A stretch of DNA of 64,000 nt from Congeria kusceri (Eukaryota; Mollusca; Bivalvia; Myida; Dreissenidae): assembly GCA_027627225.1 (NCBI GenBank), contig CM051028.1:28138912-28202911 (forward strand), written 5' to 3'. A program made the position numbers and the translations under genes. Below, one piece after another: positions 24,901-32,491 of this stretch. Each line of letters begins with the position of its first letter. The first letter of the stretch is position 1. The notes under the pieces were generated by a model. It saw only the letters and a program-made list of their open reading frames with translations. It was not told the DNA's origin and ran no database searches.

Positions 24901-26012
24901 AAACATGGAAGGGGGGACCCCCTCCCACAAACACCACACACACACCCAACCGCAACTTTTTGCCCGTGTGCCTTAGCAAAATCCTGGGAAAAGGCCTGTA
25001 AGCTGAATTTATAGAATTTAGCATGTGGTGTTATCAATCTCATAGACCTAGAGAGATGATGTTCTCACTATATAATGTCTTATGTGATCAAAACACAGTG
25101 TCTACAACACTGTTTTAAACTAAAATGTTAAGCCCAACATTGAACACAATTTAACTAATGAAAGGCAAGTCTAAATATTTCAGTGCACAGAAGTGCAAAA
25201 TTATGAAAATAACAATTTAACATGACATACTCTGTGACGTTAGTGTTCCCCCTTCCTGAACATGTTCACTGTCGTCAGTCTGCACAGCATGCGACTCATC
25301 AGTCATCTCAACACTGACTTCCTGGTAACCATGGAAACCTTCAGTCCTCTCAATTCTAGCAGGCTCCTCCCTCAACACAGTCTTTCCTCGGCGATGAACA
25401 TAATCTAGAAATTCGTCATTATAATTTCTATTACCATGGATATTACTGTTACTTGCCGGATATCTGTTCGGGTTGCAATCAAAACTGTTATGCCTGGGGT
25501 TGTTCTGTGATGGAAGTGATTGGAGGGAATTATGTTCAATGTCAGGGTCCAAGTCTTTATCGTCTGAATGCTTCAGGCTCTTGAAAATGGCGGAGATACT
25601 GGTATTTGCAAGATGGCCTGACATCATGTTCTGGGGTGACCTATTGGATATAAGGCACAGTAAACAATTAGAAATCAATCAAAATAAACATTCTGCCTTG
25701 TAATTATGGGTAGGGGGTAAATGCATAACTTGCTAAATTAAACAATAATTTTAATTTCAATTTAAATTAAAGATATGATTACTGCTTTACTGTATTTTGG
25801 CTTCATAAACTTGTCCACTTACAGTAAACTTATAAATCAAATATTTATCTATATTGTTCCATTCAATAGACAGAAATTACTTACCTGAAAGGGTCAAACT
25901 GAGGTGGAACTGATGTCAGCTTGGGTATGGCTGATGCTGACATGGCGCTACATCTAGACACATCTAGACTGCGATTCGAGTAGACAGAGTTACTGAAGCT
26001 TCTGTGATACAT
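801..26012 (-). CDS. KNL2: KNL2/MIS18BP1-like centromere licensing protein with two SANTA domains
   Basis: Exons on the minus strand: 26012-25885, 25640-25231, 22461-22350, 21998-21868, 20831-20735, 20132-20107, 19502-19422, 18912-18705, 9519-9395, 9102-8776, 8052-7880, 6934-6015, 4721-4573, 4124-3979, 989-801 (TAA at 803-801). All junctions are GT-AG and every phase fits, giving 3,222 nt and 1,073 residues (human protein about 1,130). Order: acidic/Ser-rich N-terminus, SANTA-1 (about 198-286), acidic linker, SANTA-2 (about 379-466), CENPC-like motif (559-577), long basic/Ser-rich linker, SANT/Myb (about 903-948), conserved C-terminal block containing GTLKRKQQ. Family role: part of the Mis18 complex that directs new CENP-A nucleosomes to centromeres in the nucleus. 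The start is uncertain: ATG at 26012 is used, ATGs at 26021 and 25943 are in frame, an in-frame TGA lies just upstream, and the 26012 ATG directly follows an AG, so a further 5' exon is possible. Identity is secure; the least certain junction is the acceptor at 8053. Confidence 0.9.
1100..1401 (+). mobile_element. tRNA-headed SINE with 13-bp target duplication
   Basis: The first 75 bp are tRNA-like, with a good D arm (GCTC/GAGC), an anticodon arm with loop CTGTCAA (GTC) and a B box GGTTCGAACC. The acceptor stem does not pair, so it is not a working tRNA. A conserved body (GGCAGTTGTCAGTTACTGGC, GGTTAACTGACCG) and a tail near ACGGCGAAAAACCCC follow, as in mollusc V/Meta-type SINEs. Perfect target duplications ACTACTTATGTTG lie at 1087-1099 and 1402-1414. 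Confidence 0.88.
1667..2389 (-). mobile_element. Family B Helentron-like element with ~120-165 bp tandem units
   Basis: In its own orientation it ends with the hairpin CTGTCCTCTGACAG and then CTCTTGTT. Internal units carry TCTGTCAAAATACAAAACAGAG and CAAGTTTCAAGTGAATAAC. The other end resembles the start of the copy at 29,285-30,332 (AGCTCACCT..., GTAGTA). Confidence 0.75.
2485..3060. repeat. Minisatellite in KNL2 intron 14, GAGCTCATGTTCAACAT units
   Basis: The units are about 27 bp (ATTGACAGAGCTCATGTTCA plus AC and spacer) and longer 44-bp forms with CACTTTAACATAAACC, roughly 16 copies. A solitary unit lies at 3,953-3,974 directly against the exon 14 donor. The family C element between them probably inserted into the array. 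Confidence 0.88.
3224..3870 (-). mobile_element. Family C palindrome/tandem element (~135-bp units)
   Basis: It starts ACTAGAATTGTCACATGAGTG and ends near CCCGCCCTAAAATTCG. Internal units repeat AAATTTAGTGGTTTGTAACC and TATTTTATGATG about three times. It lies in KNL2 intron 14. Confidence 0.7.
3979..4124 (-). other. KNL2 exon 14, conserved C-terminal block
   Basis: The acceptor is TTTACAG and the donor GTGAGT. It encodes VGTLKRKQQLKEL and then NYEDDLFDSTPFKA, which resembles the conserved segment after the SANT domain in MIS18BP1 proteins. The donor is immediately followed by one unit of the minisatellite that expands at 2,485-3,060. Confidence 0.85.
4172..4345 (+). repeat. Family A dual-hairpin element, 3'-truncated
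   Basis: The left arm GCATGTGCGTAAAGTGTAAT, the first hairpin (diverged) and the middle TTCTGTTTCGAGGAAGTCTC are present. It stops after GGCGGAAAGTG, in KNL2 intron 13. Confidence 0.85.
5045..5580. mobile_element. Family D tandem element in KNL2 intron 12
   Basis: It starts CATATGCCCCCGAATGC and ends TATGCCCTCTTCCAGGGGCA. It has two units of about 185 bp with CTTTCCATGGCGGAGACATTG and TTTGATAGTATTCAAGATAT. Confidence 0.65.
5640..5975. repeat. Diverged dispersed repeat (GTCCGATTTTGG family)
   Basis: The stretch with TTTTTGTCCGATTTTGGTCA and GGGGCCGAATTTCGGCCCCA recurs in diverged form at 12,700-12,890. The latter motif is a perfect small palindrome. No gene is seen. Confidence 0.5.
6947..7195 (-). 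repeat. Family A dual-hairpin element abutting KNL2 exon 12 acceptor
   Basis: This copy is near-complete, with outer arms TGGCGCGTCATGAGAAAACC and CCACGACGCCCCTCATA; the first inner hairpin is partly deleted. Only about 10 bp separate it from the AG at 6,936-6,935, so the branch point of this intron must lie within it. Confidence 0.92.
7880..8052 (-). other. KNL2 exon with CENPC-like motif
   Basis: This exon encodes GRSRSGRLIKPPLQWWAGQR, which matches the CENPC-like pattern of KNL2 proteins (R-x-S-x-R then PP-x-x-W/Y-W-x-G-x-R). In plants and non-mammalian vertebrates that motif contacts CENP-A nucleosomes; placental mammals lack it in MIS18BP1. The donor GTATGT at 7879 leaves phase 0, fitting the next exon at 6934. 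The acceptor is either after 8053 or a few codons downstream, because the upstream pyrimidine tract is poor. Confidence 0.85.
9395..9519 (-). other. KNL2 exon 9 (second half of SANTA-2)
   Basis: The acceptor is TTCTGCAG and the donor GTAGGT; 125 nt, phases 2 to 1. It encodes WHSSAIEQRLGRRRL and TTGSIYRLQGNMDKL. It lies 9.2 kb from exon 8, beyond several transposon insertions. Confidence 0.9.
9626..11341 (+). mobile_element. Decayed hAT-like transposon in KNL2 intron 8
   Basis: The TIRs are CAGTGATTTTT (9,626) and its complement AAAAATCACTG ending at 11,341. They are flanked by direct repeats CACTA (9,621-9,625 and 11,342-11,346). It carries a transposase relic near its 3' end. Confidence 0.75.
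10740..10955 (+). pseudogene. hAT transposase C-terminal relic
   Basis: A 71-codon open stretch contains HTKKRNRLTQGHLDANMRIA, which resembles the C-terminal end of hAT transposases and of transposase-derived ZNF862-like proteins. No upstream catalytic domain is readable, so it is a fragment. It lies inside the 9,626-11,341 element. Confidence 0.6.
11347..12600. repeat. Repeat block with GTCCTGGGAC inverted ends and AT microsatellites
   Basis: GGAGTCCTGGGAC near 11,360 and GTCCCAGGACTC near 12,509 are inverted, suggesting a 1.15 kb TIR element. Inside are (AAT)n/(ATT)n runs at 11,480-11,575, forming a palindrome, and a doubled GTGGGCGGAGCTTAGGGACT-type motif at 12,341-12,378. No gene is seen. 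Confidence 0.5.
13050..13531. mobile_element. pogo/Tigger-like MITE (TA target)
   Basis: The ends are CAGCAGAACTTTGTTATCTC and GAGATAACGAATTTCAGCTG, flanked by TA on both sides. Internal phrases such as TTCGAGATAACG repeat. The length of 482 bp, absence of an ORF and terminal style fit a pogo-type non-autonomous element. Confidence 0.75.
14040..14620 (+). mobile_element. Family E tandem element (~178-bp units)
   Basis: Three units contain AGGTTGGGTGATATGGGTGG and CCAAGTGTTGTAGTAAGCGG. Its ends (ACATGCCCCCGG and GGACAGGACAACTTATG) match the inverted copy at 34,600-35,030. Confidence 0.75.
14885..14955 (+). other. tRNA-Glu-like sequence (probable SINE or pseudogene)
   Basis: An A box-like GTGGCGTGGTTAGAG, a loop CTCTCAC (anticodon CTC) and a B box GGGTTCAATTCCC are present. 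The anticodon stem is imperfect and the acceptor does not pair. Confidence 0.45.
15121..16568. mobile_element. TIR element with CAGGGCTTTCCTT ends in KNL2 intron 8
   Basis: The ends are CAGGGCTTTCCTT and AAGGAAAGCCCTG, with direct repeats TGGCAT on both sides (15,115-15,120 and 16,569-16,574). The interior is AT-rich, with an AAT-rich tract (16,220-16,420) and a GACTCTTGAA minisatellite. Part of it resembles the interior of the 27,520 element (CAATTAAAACGCA). No transposase is seen. Confidence 0.75.
16804..17664. mobile_element. hAT-like non-autonomous element
   Basis: The ends are TAGTGTTGTGCCGATTAATC and GATTAACAACACTA, with flanks CAAGCCCC and CAAAGCCCC, a near-perfect 8-bp target duplication. 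Subterminal GATTAGTCGATTA motifs repeat on both sides. No transposase is seen. Confidence 0.72.
18062..18240. repeat. Copy of the 417-790 repeat family
   Basis: It shares TGTCGCCTG, ACTCAAGTACGATAAGA, CACTTCCTTAAAGTTTCATA and the end CAGGTGACACAAA. It is a single unit without tandem expansion. Confidence 0.7.
18436..18687 (-). repeat. Family A dual-hairpin element abutting KNL2 exon 8 donor
   Basis: This copy is complete. The ends are TATGAGGCGCGTCATGGG and CAATGCGCCTCATA, with two inner hairpins. It ends about 12 bp from the donor GTAGGT (18,704-18,699). Confidence 0.93.
19528..19757 (-). repeat. Family A dual-hairpin element upstream of KNL2 exon 7
   Basis: The left arm and both hairpins are present, and the right outer arm is truncated after GATCCGGGACGACA. 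It lies about 25 bp from the exon 7 acceptor. Confidence 0.9.
19842..19912 (+). other. tRNA-like sequence with intact acceptor and T arms
   Basis: The acceptor TCAGAGT pairs with ACTCTGG, the D arm is GCGC/GTGC and the T arm GTGGG/CCCAC is perfect with loop TTTGAAA. No convincing anticodon stem is seen, so it is a pseudogene or a SINE head. Confidence 0.4.
20928..21214. mobile_element. MITE with CACCTATCA TIRs
   Basis: The ends are CACCTATCAATATTTTCCCC and CCCTGGGGGAATACTGATAG plus GTG, nearly perfect inverted repeats of about 24 bp. The interior of 287 bp has no ORF of interest. It lies in KNL2 intron 4-5 territory, just before exon 5 in transcript order. Confidence 0.75.
21527..21790 (-). 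repeat. Family A dual-hairpin element downstream of KNL2 exon 4
   Basis: This full copy has arms GTGGCGCGTCGTGATAAAAC and CACGACGCGCCAC, and two perfect inner hairpins of the GCCTGTGC/GCACAGGC type. Its edge is about 77 bp from the exon 4 donor. Confidence 0.93.
22565..22695. repeat. Two-copy ~60-bp tandem repeat
   Basis: AATGAAAATCCAAGCC and AACATGCATTTTCATT, then GTCAATATGTAAA, occur twice. The unit itself is partly palindromic. Confidence 0.7.
22700..25230. other. KNL2 intron 2, no gene recognised
   Basis: It is AT-rich and I found no exon candidates. A CA-rich stretch with GGGGGACCCCCT lies near 24,907-24,950. Fragments of unclassified repeats near 23,270-23,460 contain a small palindrome AGCGGTACTGCT. 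Confidence 0.5.
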
Positions 26013-26022
26013 CTGAAGCATA

Positions 26023-26958
26023 ACATTGGACAATCACAAATAATGCATATATTGTCCCTTGAACGCCAGACACAGGCTTTCTTTGCACATATGCTTGTGA
26101 CACCTTCTGGTTTTCAAGGGATGTTATGCAGTATGTACTACATTTTGGCTTCTAATTATTGTTCTGTGACAGATTTTGAAACATGTCTTATTTGGAATTA
26201 GATCCCTTGCATATATAGTATAGTATAGGGTTGAACGAATTCCCTGTCGTCAAACCCCTTTCTAGGACTTTTAACTCTGCGTTGTCAACACAGTAACTGG
26301 AAATGGGAAGCAATATTGCCAAAATGCAAGATGATTTTTTAATTGTTTCTCAGTAAAATACAACATGTTTATATTAATGAATAAAATTCAGCCCAGTACA
26401 GTTGTACAACTGGCAACAGTTTATACTGTTTGAATTAAAATTTAAAAACTATTATAAGACTGACTAAGACATATTAAATGACACGCATAATGTTATCTCA
26501 TGAATCACGCATTGCATTAGAATGTACAGCAATACAAAAGAAATCAGTATTGAAAGATACCTATCTAGACTTGAATTCTAGATGCCAGAATACCTTTCTT
26601 TCAATTTATTTGCAAGTTCAAAGTGCAGTTGTTTTTATTTTTGTTTCTGCCGCCATGAATGACATTTACGACATACGTTTGAATGAATGCATTTAATATC
26701 ATTTTTTGCATGCACGTGTGAGCAACTCACACTAAATACGTTTTCATCATTGATTTGATGCACATTTGAATTATTTAATATGATGAAAAAAATAATCTAA
26801 AATAAAATTTCAATTTTACGACATTGATGCGTTGACCTTTGAACCGGAAGCCTCGTTTCCATATCCAAAATAACAAGCAGCGAAGTGTCAAATTTATTGA
26901 CTAATTGGCCTCTTTTGTATGATCAATTTCCTTATTTAAAGCTCATTTCCTTTCTAAA
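26023..26958. promoter_or_regulatory. Putative shared promoter between KNL2 (-) and ZFAND3 (+)
   Basis: The two genes start head-to-head about 0.95 kb apart with no intact repeat recognised between them. An ETS-type site ACCGGAAG lies at 26,843-26,850 and a YY1-like GCCGCCATG at 26,649-26,657, both common in TATA-less housekeeping promoters. Transcription starts cannot be placed from sequence, and a noncoding first exon for either gene is possible. Confidence 0.45.
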
Positions 26959-29900
26959 ATGGAAGAATCCGATAGCAGTCAGCAATCTAAAAGATGTCCG
27001 TGTGGATTTTGGGGGTAAGAAATATAAGGAAATGGCTAATACCTATGGCAAAAGACATGACTGTGCATCACCTTTCTTGGCTTGGTTATCGTCGTATAAG
27101 GATTAGGTTATGATCGAACACTGTATGCTTTCATAAAACTCTACTATTTAATATGCCTGAGGTGCTTATGTTAAATAAAACTCCCCATCTGTAATGTTAC
27201 TCTTTAAAAGTCGTTATGAAATTAAATAAAATGGTACACTGTACTTTGAATGCACATCACACAATTTTAAGATTTAACCATAATAACTTGCAGCAACAGG
27301 TATGATGGCTTTTAACCTAACGTTCATCATTAAATATATTTAACCAAAATTGTTGCATTCATTGCTGCAATGCAAATGTAATTATAGGCATAATTGGTAC
27401 CACTAACCAGAGATCTATTAACATTGGTAGATCTTTGTGGGTACATACTTAAAAGCTAATTAATTATTTTACAAGTTACATTCCACATGATTGTATATTA
27501 AGAAAACATCATAGTAAGGCATACATGCCATATGTCCCGGATCGTTATGTCCTGGATCATCGGGGATTGTCCCGGAAATGCAGTGCTCGTCCAGCAGTAT
27601 CAGAATTAGTTCATATGTCCGAGAAATCATAAAACTGTGCATACCTATATTAGATTAACTTTTGACAGACTACTAATCCCCTTATTTGTCCCAAGGCAAT
27701 GCATACCCGATTAGGTAACGTGTCATAATCCAGCAATTAACAGCAGTTGTCACACTTCCACTCAAGTCGACTGAATTCTTAAGCTGCAATCAATCACTGA
27801 GTAGCTCCGCCTTGAAGGCGGAGCTTCATTCCCACAGAAAAATCGATAATAGTCAATTAAAACGCAGAGTTATTTGAGTTTGCGTATGCTGTGGACGATC
27901 GACCAATCGGCGTAGTACACATTTATACACGCATTAGTAAGTGTATACATGCTCAGTTGATAACCAAAGAGTACTTATAATCCCGACCATAGGTAAAAGC
28001 AGTTTACTCATTGGTTTCCGTTGTTCACAATATCCGCAGTAAGTTCACTACCTAAATAAGGCGTTGTTTTTTATTACTTTCCTTGAAATTTCGGGTAAAA
28101 TAGTAATTACCATTTTTTTTGTTTTGCCATGTAAAACCATGTTTTGCTAGAAAAGAGCGCGAAATGTCTGCTGGCACCAACCACATCACGTTCCACGCAT
28201 GGAATGCGTGCTTGGAACGTCCATGTGCTTTGCTAAATTTAGACTTGTCAACTGGCAAAAATAACTTCGTAGTGAAAGAACTTTGAAATCTTTACTTTTT
28301 GTATATAAGTTTTGTAGTGGAATAACTTTGCAATCTTTAGCATTTTAATGAATATTTTTATTGCTACAAGTACTTATAACAATAAAACTTTTGGCATGAA
28401 AAAAGTACATTGCCTTGGATTGGAATGAATACATGAACACACGCCCGTATTTCCCGCCAAAACTATTTTCCCGCCGAATAAGAACGCTTATCTGGAAAAA
28501 CAATTAACTTAGGTACATGTCCCGGAAAATCAGTAAAAATCCCGGAAACGATCCAAAAAATTATGGCATGTATGACTGAGGTAAAAGAAGAGCAATACTG
28601 AGTTCTTATTTATAAGAGTAGCAGTGTCACTGCAGTCAATCCAGGACTCAGATCTACAGGACCAATGCGCTTATTATAAATTGAACAATGCTAACCAGGT
28701 TGTTACAAATCCCATCCCTGTTGTCGCCCTATGAAATTGGTTGCTATATCGGAGAGATTGTAAATTTATACTGTTTGCTGATGTTATATGTGATTTAATT
28801 GGTCTAGGTGCTTCATTCAGTTGAGAGATTAAGATGAAATTTAATATTTAAAAAAAAAGATTAATTATATGTCAATTAATTTTGAAGTTTTATTTTCGCT
28901 ATTTTAGATCAGCACAGACCTCTGGGTTGTGTTCCAAATGCTACAAAGGTAAGTGAGATGTAACTTAAATAACAATGCTTTTTATTTATATTTGTCATAA
29001 TTATACTTAGTTACCATATTGGTGTTATTTGAAATGCAGTTTATGCACTTTGTTACAAATGCATGAATAATCTGAGTTCTTCAAAATTAGAACTATGACA
29101 GTCAGAAAGTTTAAATATGATCATATTACAATTATTGATCATTATTATAAAACATTTAAATATTTTCCTTTGAACTTTGCAGCAACTGTTCAAGAAAAAT
29201 CACAGGATGGTTTGGATCCAAAATCAGAGCTAATGAGAAGTAATTGCTATACAATATACATATTTTTTTCCAGTTTACCACATTTTTAGTCCAGTCTTTT
29301 GAGCTCGACTATTCGTAGAATAGGTGAGCTTTATTACTACCTCCGGCGTCCTCGTCCGCTTCTGAATTTGGTTTAAGTTTTTATTCAAAAGTCTTGTAAC
29401 TTCAAAACTATTTAAGTTATTCGCTTGAAACTTGGAATATACCTTTGTCATCAACTCCATTGTCAGGGGCAACATTCCCCATAATTCTGTTTTTATATTT
29501 TGTCAGAGTTATGCCCCTTTTTTACATAGATTTTATGGTTAAACTTTATATTCAAAAGTTTTGTAACTTCAAAACTACATAAGTTATTCACTTGAAACTT
29601 GGAACTAACCTTTGTCATCAACTCCAGTATCAAGGGCAACATTCCATATAACTCTGTTTTGTATTTTGACAGAGTTATGCCCCTTTTTCACGTAAGTTTC
29701 TGGTTAAAGTTTATATTCAAAAGTTGTGTAACTTCAAAACTACAAAAGTTATTCACTTGAAACTTGGAACTAACCTTTGTTATCAACTCTAGTATCGGGG
29801 GCAACATTACCCATAACACTATTTTGTATTTTGACAGAGTTGTGCCCCCTTTTCACTTAGATTTTCTGGTTAAAGTTATATTCAAAAGTTTGGTAACTTC

Positions 29901-32491
29901 AAACTAGGAACTAACCTTTGTCATAAACTCTAGTATCAGGGGCAACATTACCCATAACTCTGTTTTGTATTTTGATAAAGTTATGCCCCTTTTTCACATA
30001 GATTTTCTGGTTAAAGTTTATATTCAAAAGTTTTGTAACTTCAAAACTACGTAAGTTATTCACTTGAAACTTGGAACTAACCTTTGTCATCAACTCTAGT
30101 CTCATGGGCAACATTACCCATAACTCTGTTTTGTATTTTTGACAGAGTTAGCCCACTTTTTACATAGACTTTGTGGTTAAAGTTTTTGTTCCAAAAATGT
30201 ATAGACTAAACAAGGCTTCACTTAAAAGTTGTGTAATTTAACAAATTTATGCCCCTTCCACTATCCAAAATATGTACCAACTGAAATACTTCAAATAATC
30301 GAGCGCGTTGTCCTCTGACAGCTCTTGTTTGTTATTTTTGTGAAACACATCTGTCAGACAATTTTGGACTGTTAGTCGACTAATATGTTCTTTCAATATC
30401 GAATCAACAGTTTACACAATTTTTGCATTATTTATTAAAATTTACCAGAAAAAAAGAAATTTGATTATTTAACCCATTTAAAGTGTGTTTACTGTTGAGT
30501 AATTGCTGGTTATTATTGATGAACATACTTTGCCATTGTCTTAAACTCTTCGCAATTTGTAGACCGTGCCTATGCAAGTCATGACAGCGTTGGTGCTACT
30601 TCCTCTTCCTTCATGTCAGCTGGTCATTCAGTGGCCAGTGCATCCACCTTGGAGAAAGCGGAGGAATTCATACGAAAGGCAGTACAGCAGTCTGCGTCAG
30701 AGAGCGGTACCAGCAGACTTCTTGGTGATTCACAAGTTGCAGTTGATTCTGCTTCAACAGATAAAAGTGATGCTAAAAAGACTGAGAGCAGTGAGGAAAG
30801 CTCTGTTTCAAAGGACAGTGTGGTTGTTAAAGACTCGGCTAGTGCAAGTGGACTGGCCTCTACCTCAAACAAATCTGACTTTTCAAATGCAAAATCAAAT
30901 GAAGATAGTGATATAACAATCTCTGATGCAAAGGCACAAACCTCTGACCTCAACAGCCCAGAAAAGAAAGGCATTAAAAGGTAAATCTGTTATTTTAGCA
31001 TTAACTAATTTTGCCGCTGACTTGGTTGAAGCGGAACATTTATACATATACATTATAAGAAAAAGACATATAATGCTTGTTTTGTTTGTGTATGTATAAG
31101 ACATTTGGGTATCATTAAAAATATTTATACTTGCTGTTGCTAAACTCATTGGGTAAGTGCATGTATCTTGTTTTACTGTGGAAAAACAACAACTATACAG
31201 AGGTAGTTACAAAATATTGTAAGTCATAAGGTCATATCAGCACTTATACAAACAAAAAAGAAAAAGCCCAGAAAAGAAAGGCATTAAAAGGTAAATCTGT
31301 TTATTTTAGCATTAACTAATATTGCCGCTGACTTGGTTGAAGCTGAACATTTGCAAGGTATACATATACATTATAAGAAAAAGACATATAATGCTTTTTT
31401 TCTTTGTGTATGTATATGACATTTGGGTATCATTAAAAATATTTATACTTGCTGTTGCTAAACTCATTGGGTAAGTGCATGTATCTTGTTGTACTGTGAA
31501 AAAACAACAACTATACAGAGGTAGTTACAAAATACTGTAAGTCATAAGGTCATATCAGCACTTGTACAAACAAATCTTAGCTGATGAGCCAGTTAGGCTT
31601 TTAAGAGTTATTTATTACTTTGTTATTATTACAAGTGTCCAAATAGAGAATGGCTACTGTATTTCAGAAAATATTTTAAAACGATATAATCTATTCTCAC
31701 ATTTTCAGTAAAAATTGTTCAAAACGGCAGTTATTTTTGCCAGATAGAAACATTTAGCTACAGTTTGTTATATCTTAGCTCTTACATACCATGTAGAAAT
31801 TACGATTCATGCTTTTAACTGTTATTACAATTTCAGGGACAGAAGTGCCTTGGAGGAAGGTAGTGTGGAAACCGCTGCTGAGAAGGCTGGAGGCAAAAGT
31901 AAGAGGCGATGTAATGTGTGCCGGTGTAAACTGGAGTTGGCACAGAGGGCCATTGGCAAGTGCAGATGTGGTGAGTGCGTTTATAGCCCGTAGCCTGGAC
32001 AATTTTACAAGTTTTTGTGCTCAGATTGTCTGTTTAGCAGTATATTACCAAAGTAAGAGGCAAATGATTGTCCATACATGCAACATATCATTACCCAGTT
32101 TTCTATTGTGCATGGTTTTGTCGATTGTGTTCAGGAACATTGTGTTTATAATTAAAGATTATATGTACACAAAGTAGTGTCTCGGTCAAATGTACATTTG
32201 CATTTTATTACAAAGGGACTATGTGTCGTAAATGTAATCCATGGGGTCTTCATTCATTGCAGCAGAAACAATAAGATTCAGCATGGGGAGACAAATAAAT
32301 AAAGGTTTATAATTAATGGCTATTCATTTTGAATTTCAGAAAATGTATTTTGCTCTTTACATCGGCTTCCAGAACTGCATAACTGTGACTTTGATCATAA
32401 AGAAGACGGCAGACAGCAGGCCCGAGAAAAGATGGTGAAACCCACCCGCCATCTTGGAACATCCTTCAAACGGCTTGGCTCCGATTCTTGA
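26959..32491 (+). CDS. ZFAND3: ZFAND3-like A20/AN1 zinc-finger protein
   Basis: Exons: 26959-27014, 28908-28948, 29183-29239, 30563-30980, 31837-31970, 32340-32491 (TGA 32489-32491). All are GT-AG, phases 2-1-1-2-1, giving 858 nt and 285 residues (human ZFAND3 is 227). The A20 finger (residues 13-30) has the ZFAND3-type spacing C-x-C-x11-C-x2-C in [18 protein letters not shown], split by intron 1. The middle is Ser/Asp-rich and unstructured. The AN1 finger (216-255) has C216, C219, C233, C235, C240, H243, H249 and C251, followed by the [14 protein letters not shown] signature. The family binds ubiquitin or proteasome components, but the role of ZFAND3 itself is less settled and a nuclear regulatory role has been proposed. 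The donor of exon 3 (A|GTAATT at 29,239) is weak, so that exon may be alternative. The exon 4 donor sits in a 300 bp tandem duplication. Confidence 0.92.
27520..28574. mobile_element. TIR element in ZFAND3 intron 1
   Basis: The ends are CATACATGCCATATGTCCCGG and CGATCCAAAAAATTATGGCA plus TGTATG, inverted. TCCCGGA motifs recur near both ends. No transposase is visible. The interior is related to that of the 15,121-16,568 element. Confidence 0.65.
29285..30332 (+). mobile_element. Family B Helentron-like element with ~165-bp tandem array in ZFAND3 intron 3
   Basis: It begins GAGCTCGACTATTCGTAGAA then TAGGTGAGC (hairpin). About five to six units of about 165 bp follow, with ACTTGAAACTTGGAACTAAC and GGGGCAACATT. 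It ends with the hairpin GTCCTCTGACAGC and then TCTTGTTT. It is the same family as 1,667-2,389, in opposite orientation. Confidence 0.8.
30955..31571 (+). repeat. ~305-bp tandem duplication spanning the ZFAND3 exon 4 donor
   Basis: Copy 1 is 30,955-31,255 and copy 2 is about 31,266-31,571. Both contain the last 26 nt of exon 4 and its donor (GGCATTAAAAG|GTAAATCTGT) followed by about 275 bp of intron. They are highly similar, with a few indels and substitutions. Confidence 0.92.

Noticed and set aside
8776..26012. Two tandem KNL2 paralogues instead of one gene
   Set aside because: All intervening exons join in phase with consensus splice sites, and only one SANT domain and one CENPC-like motif follow. 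Kept as one gene, pending RNA evidence.
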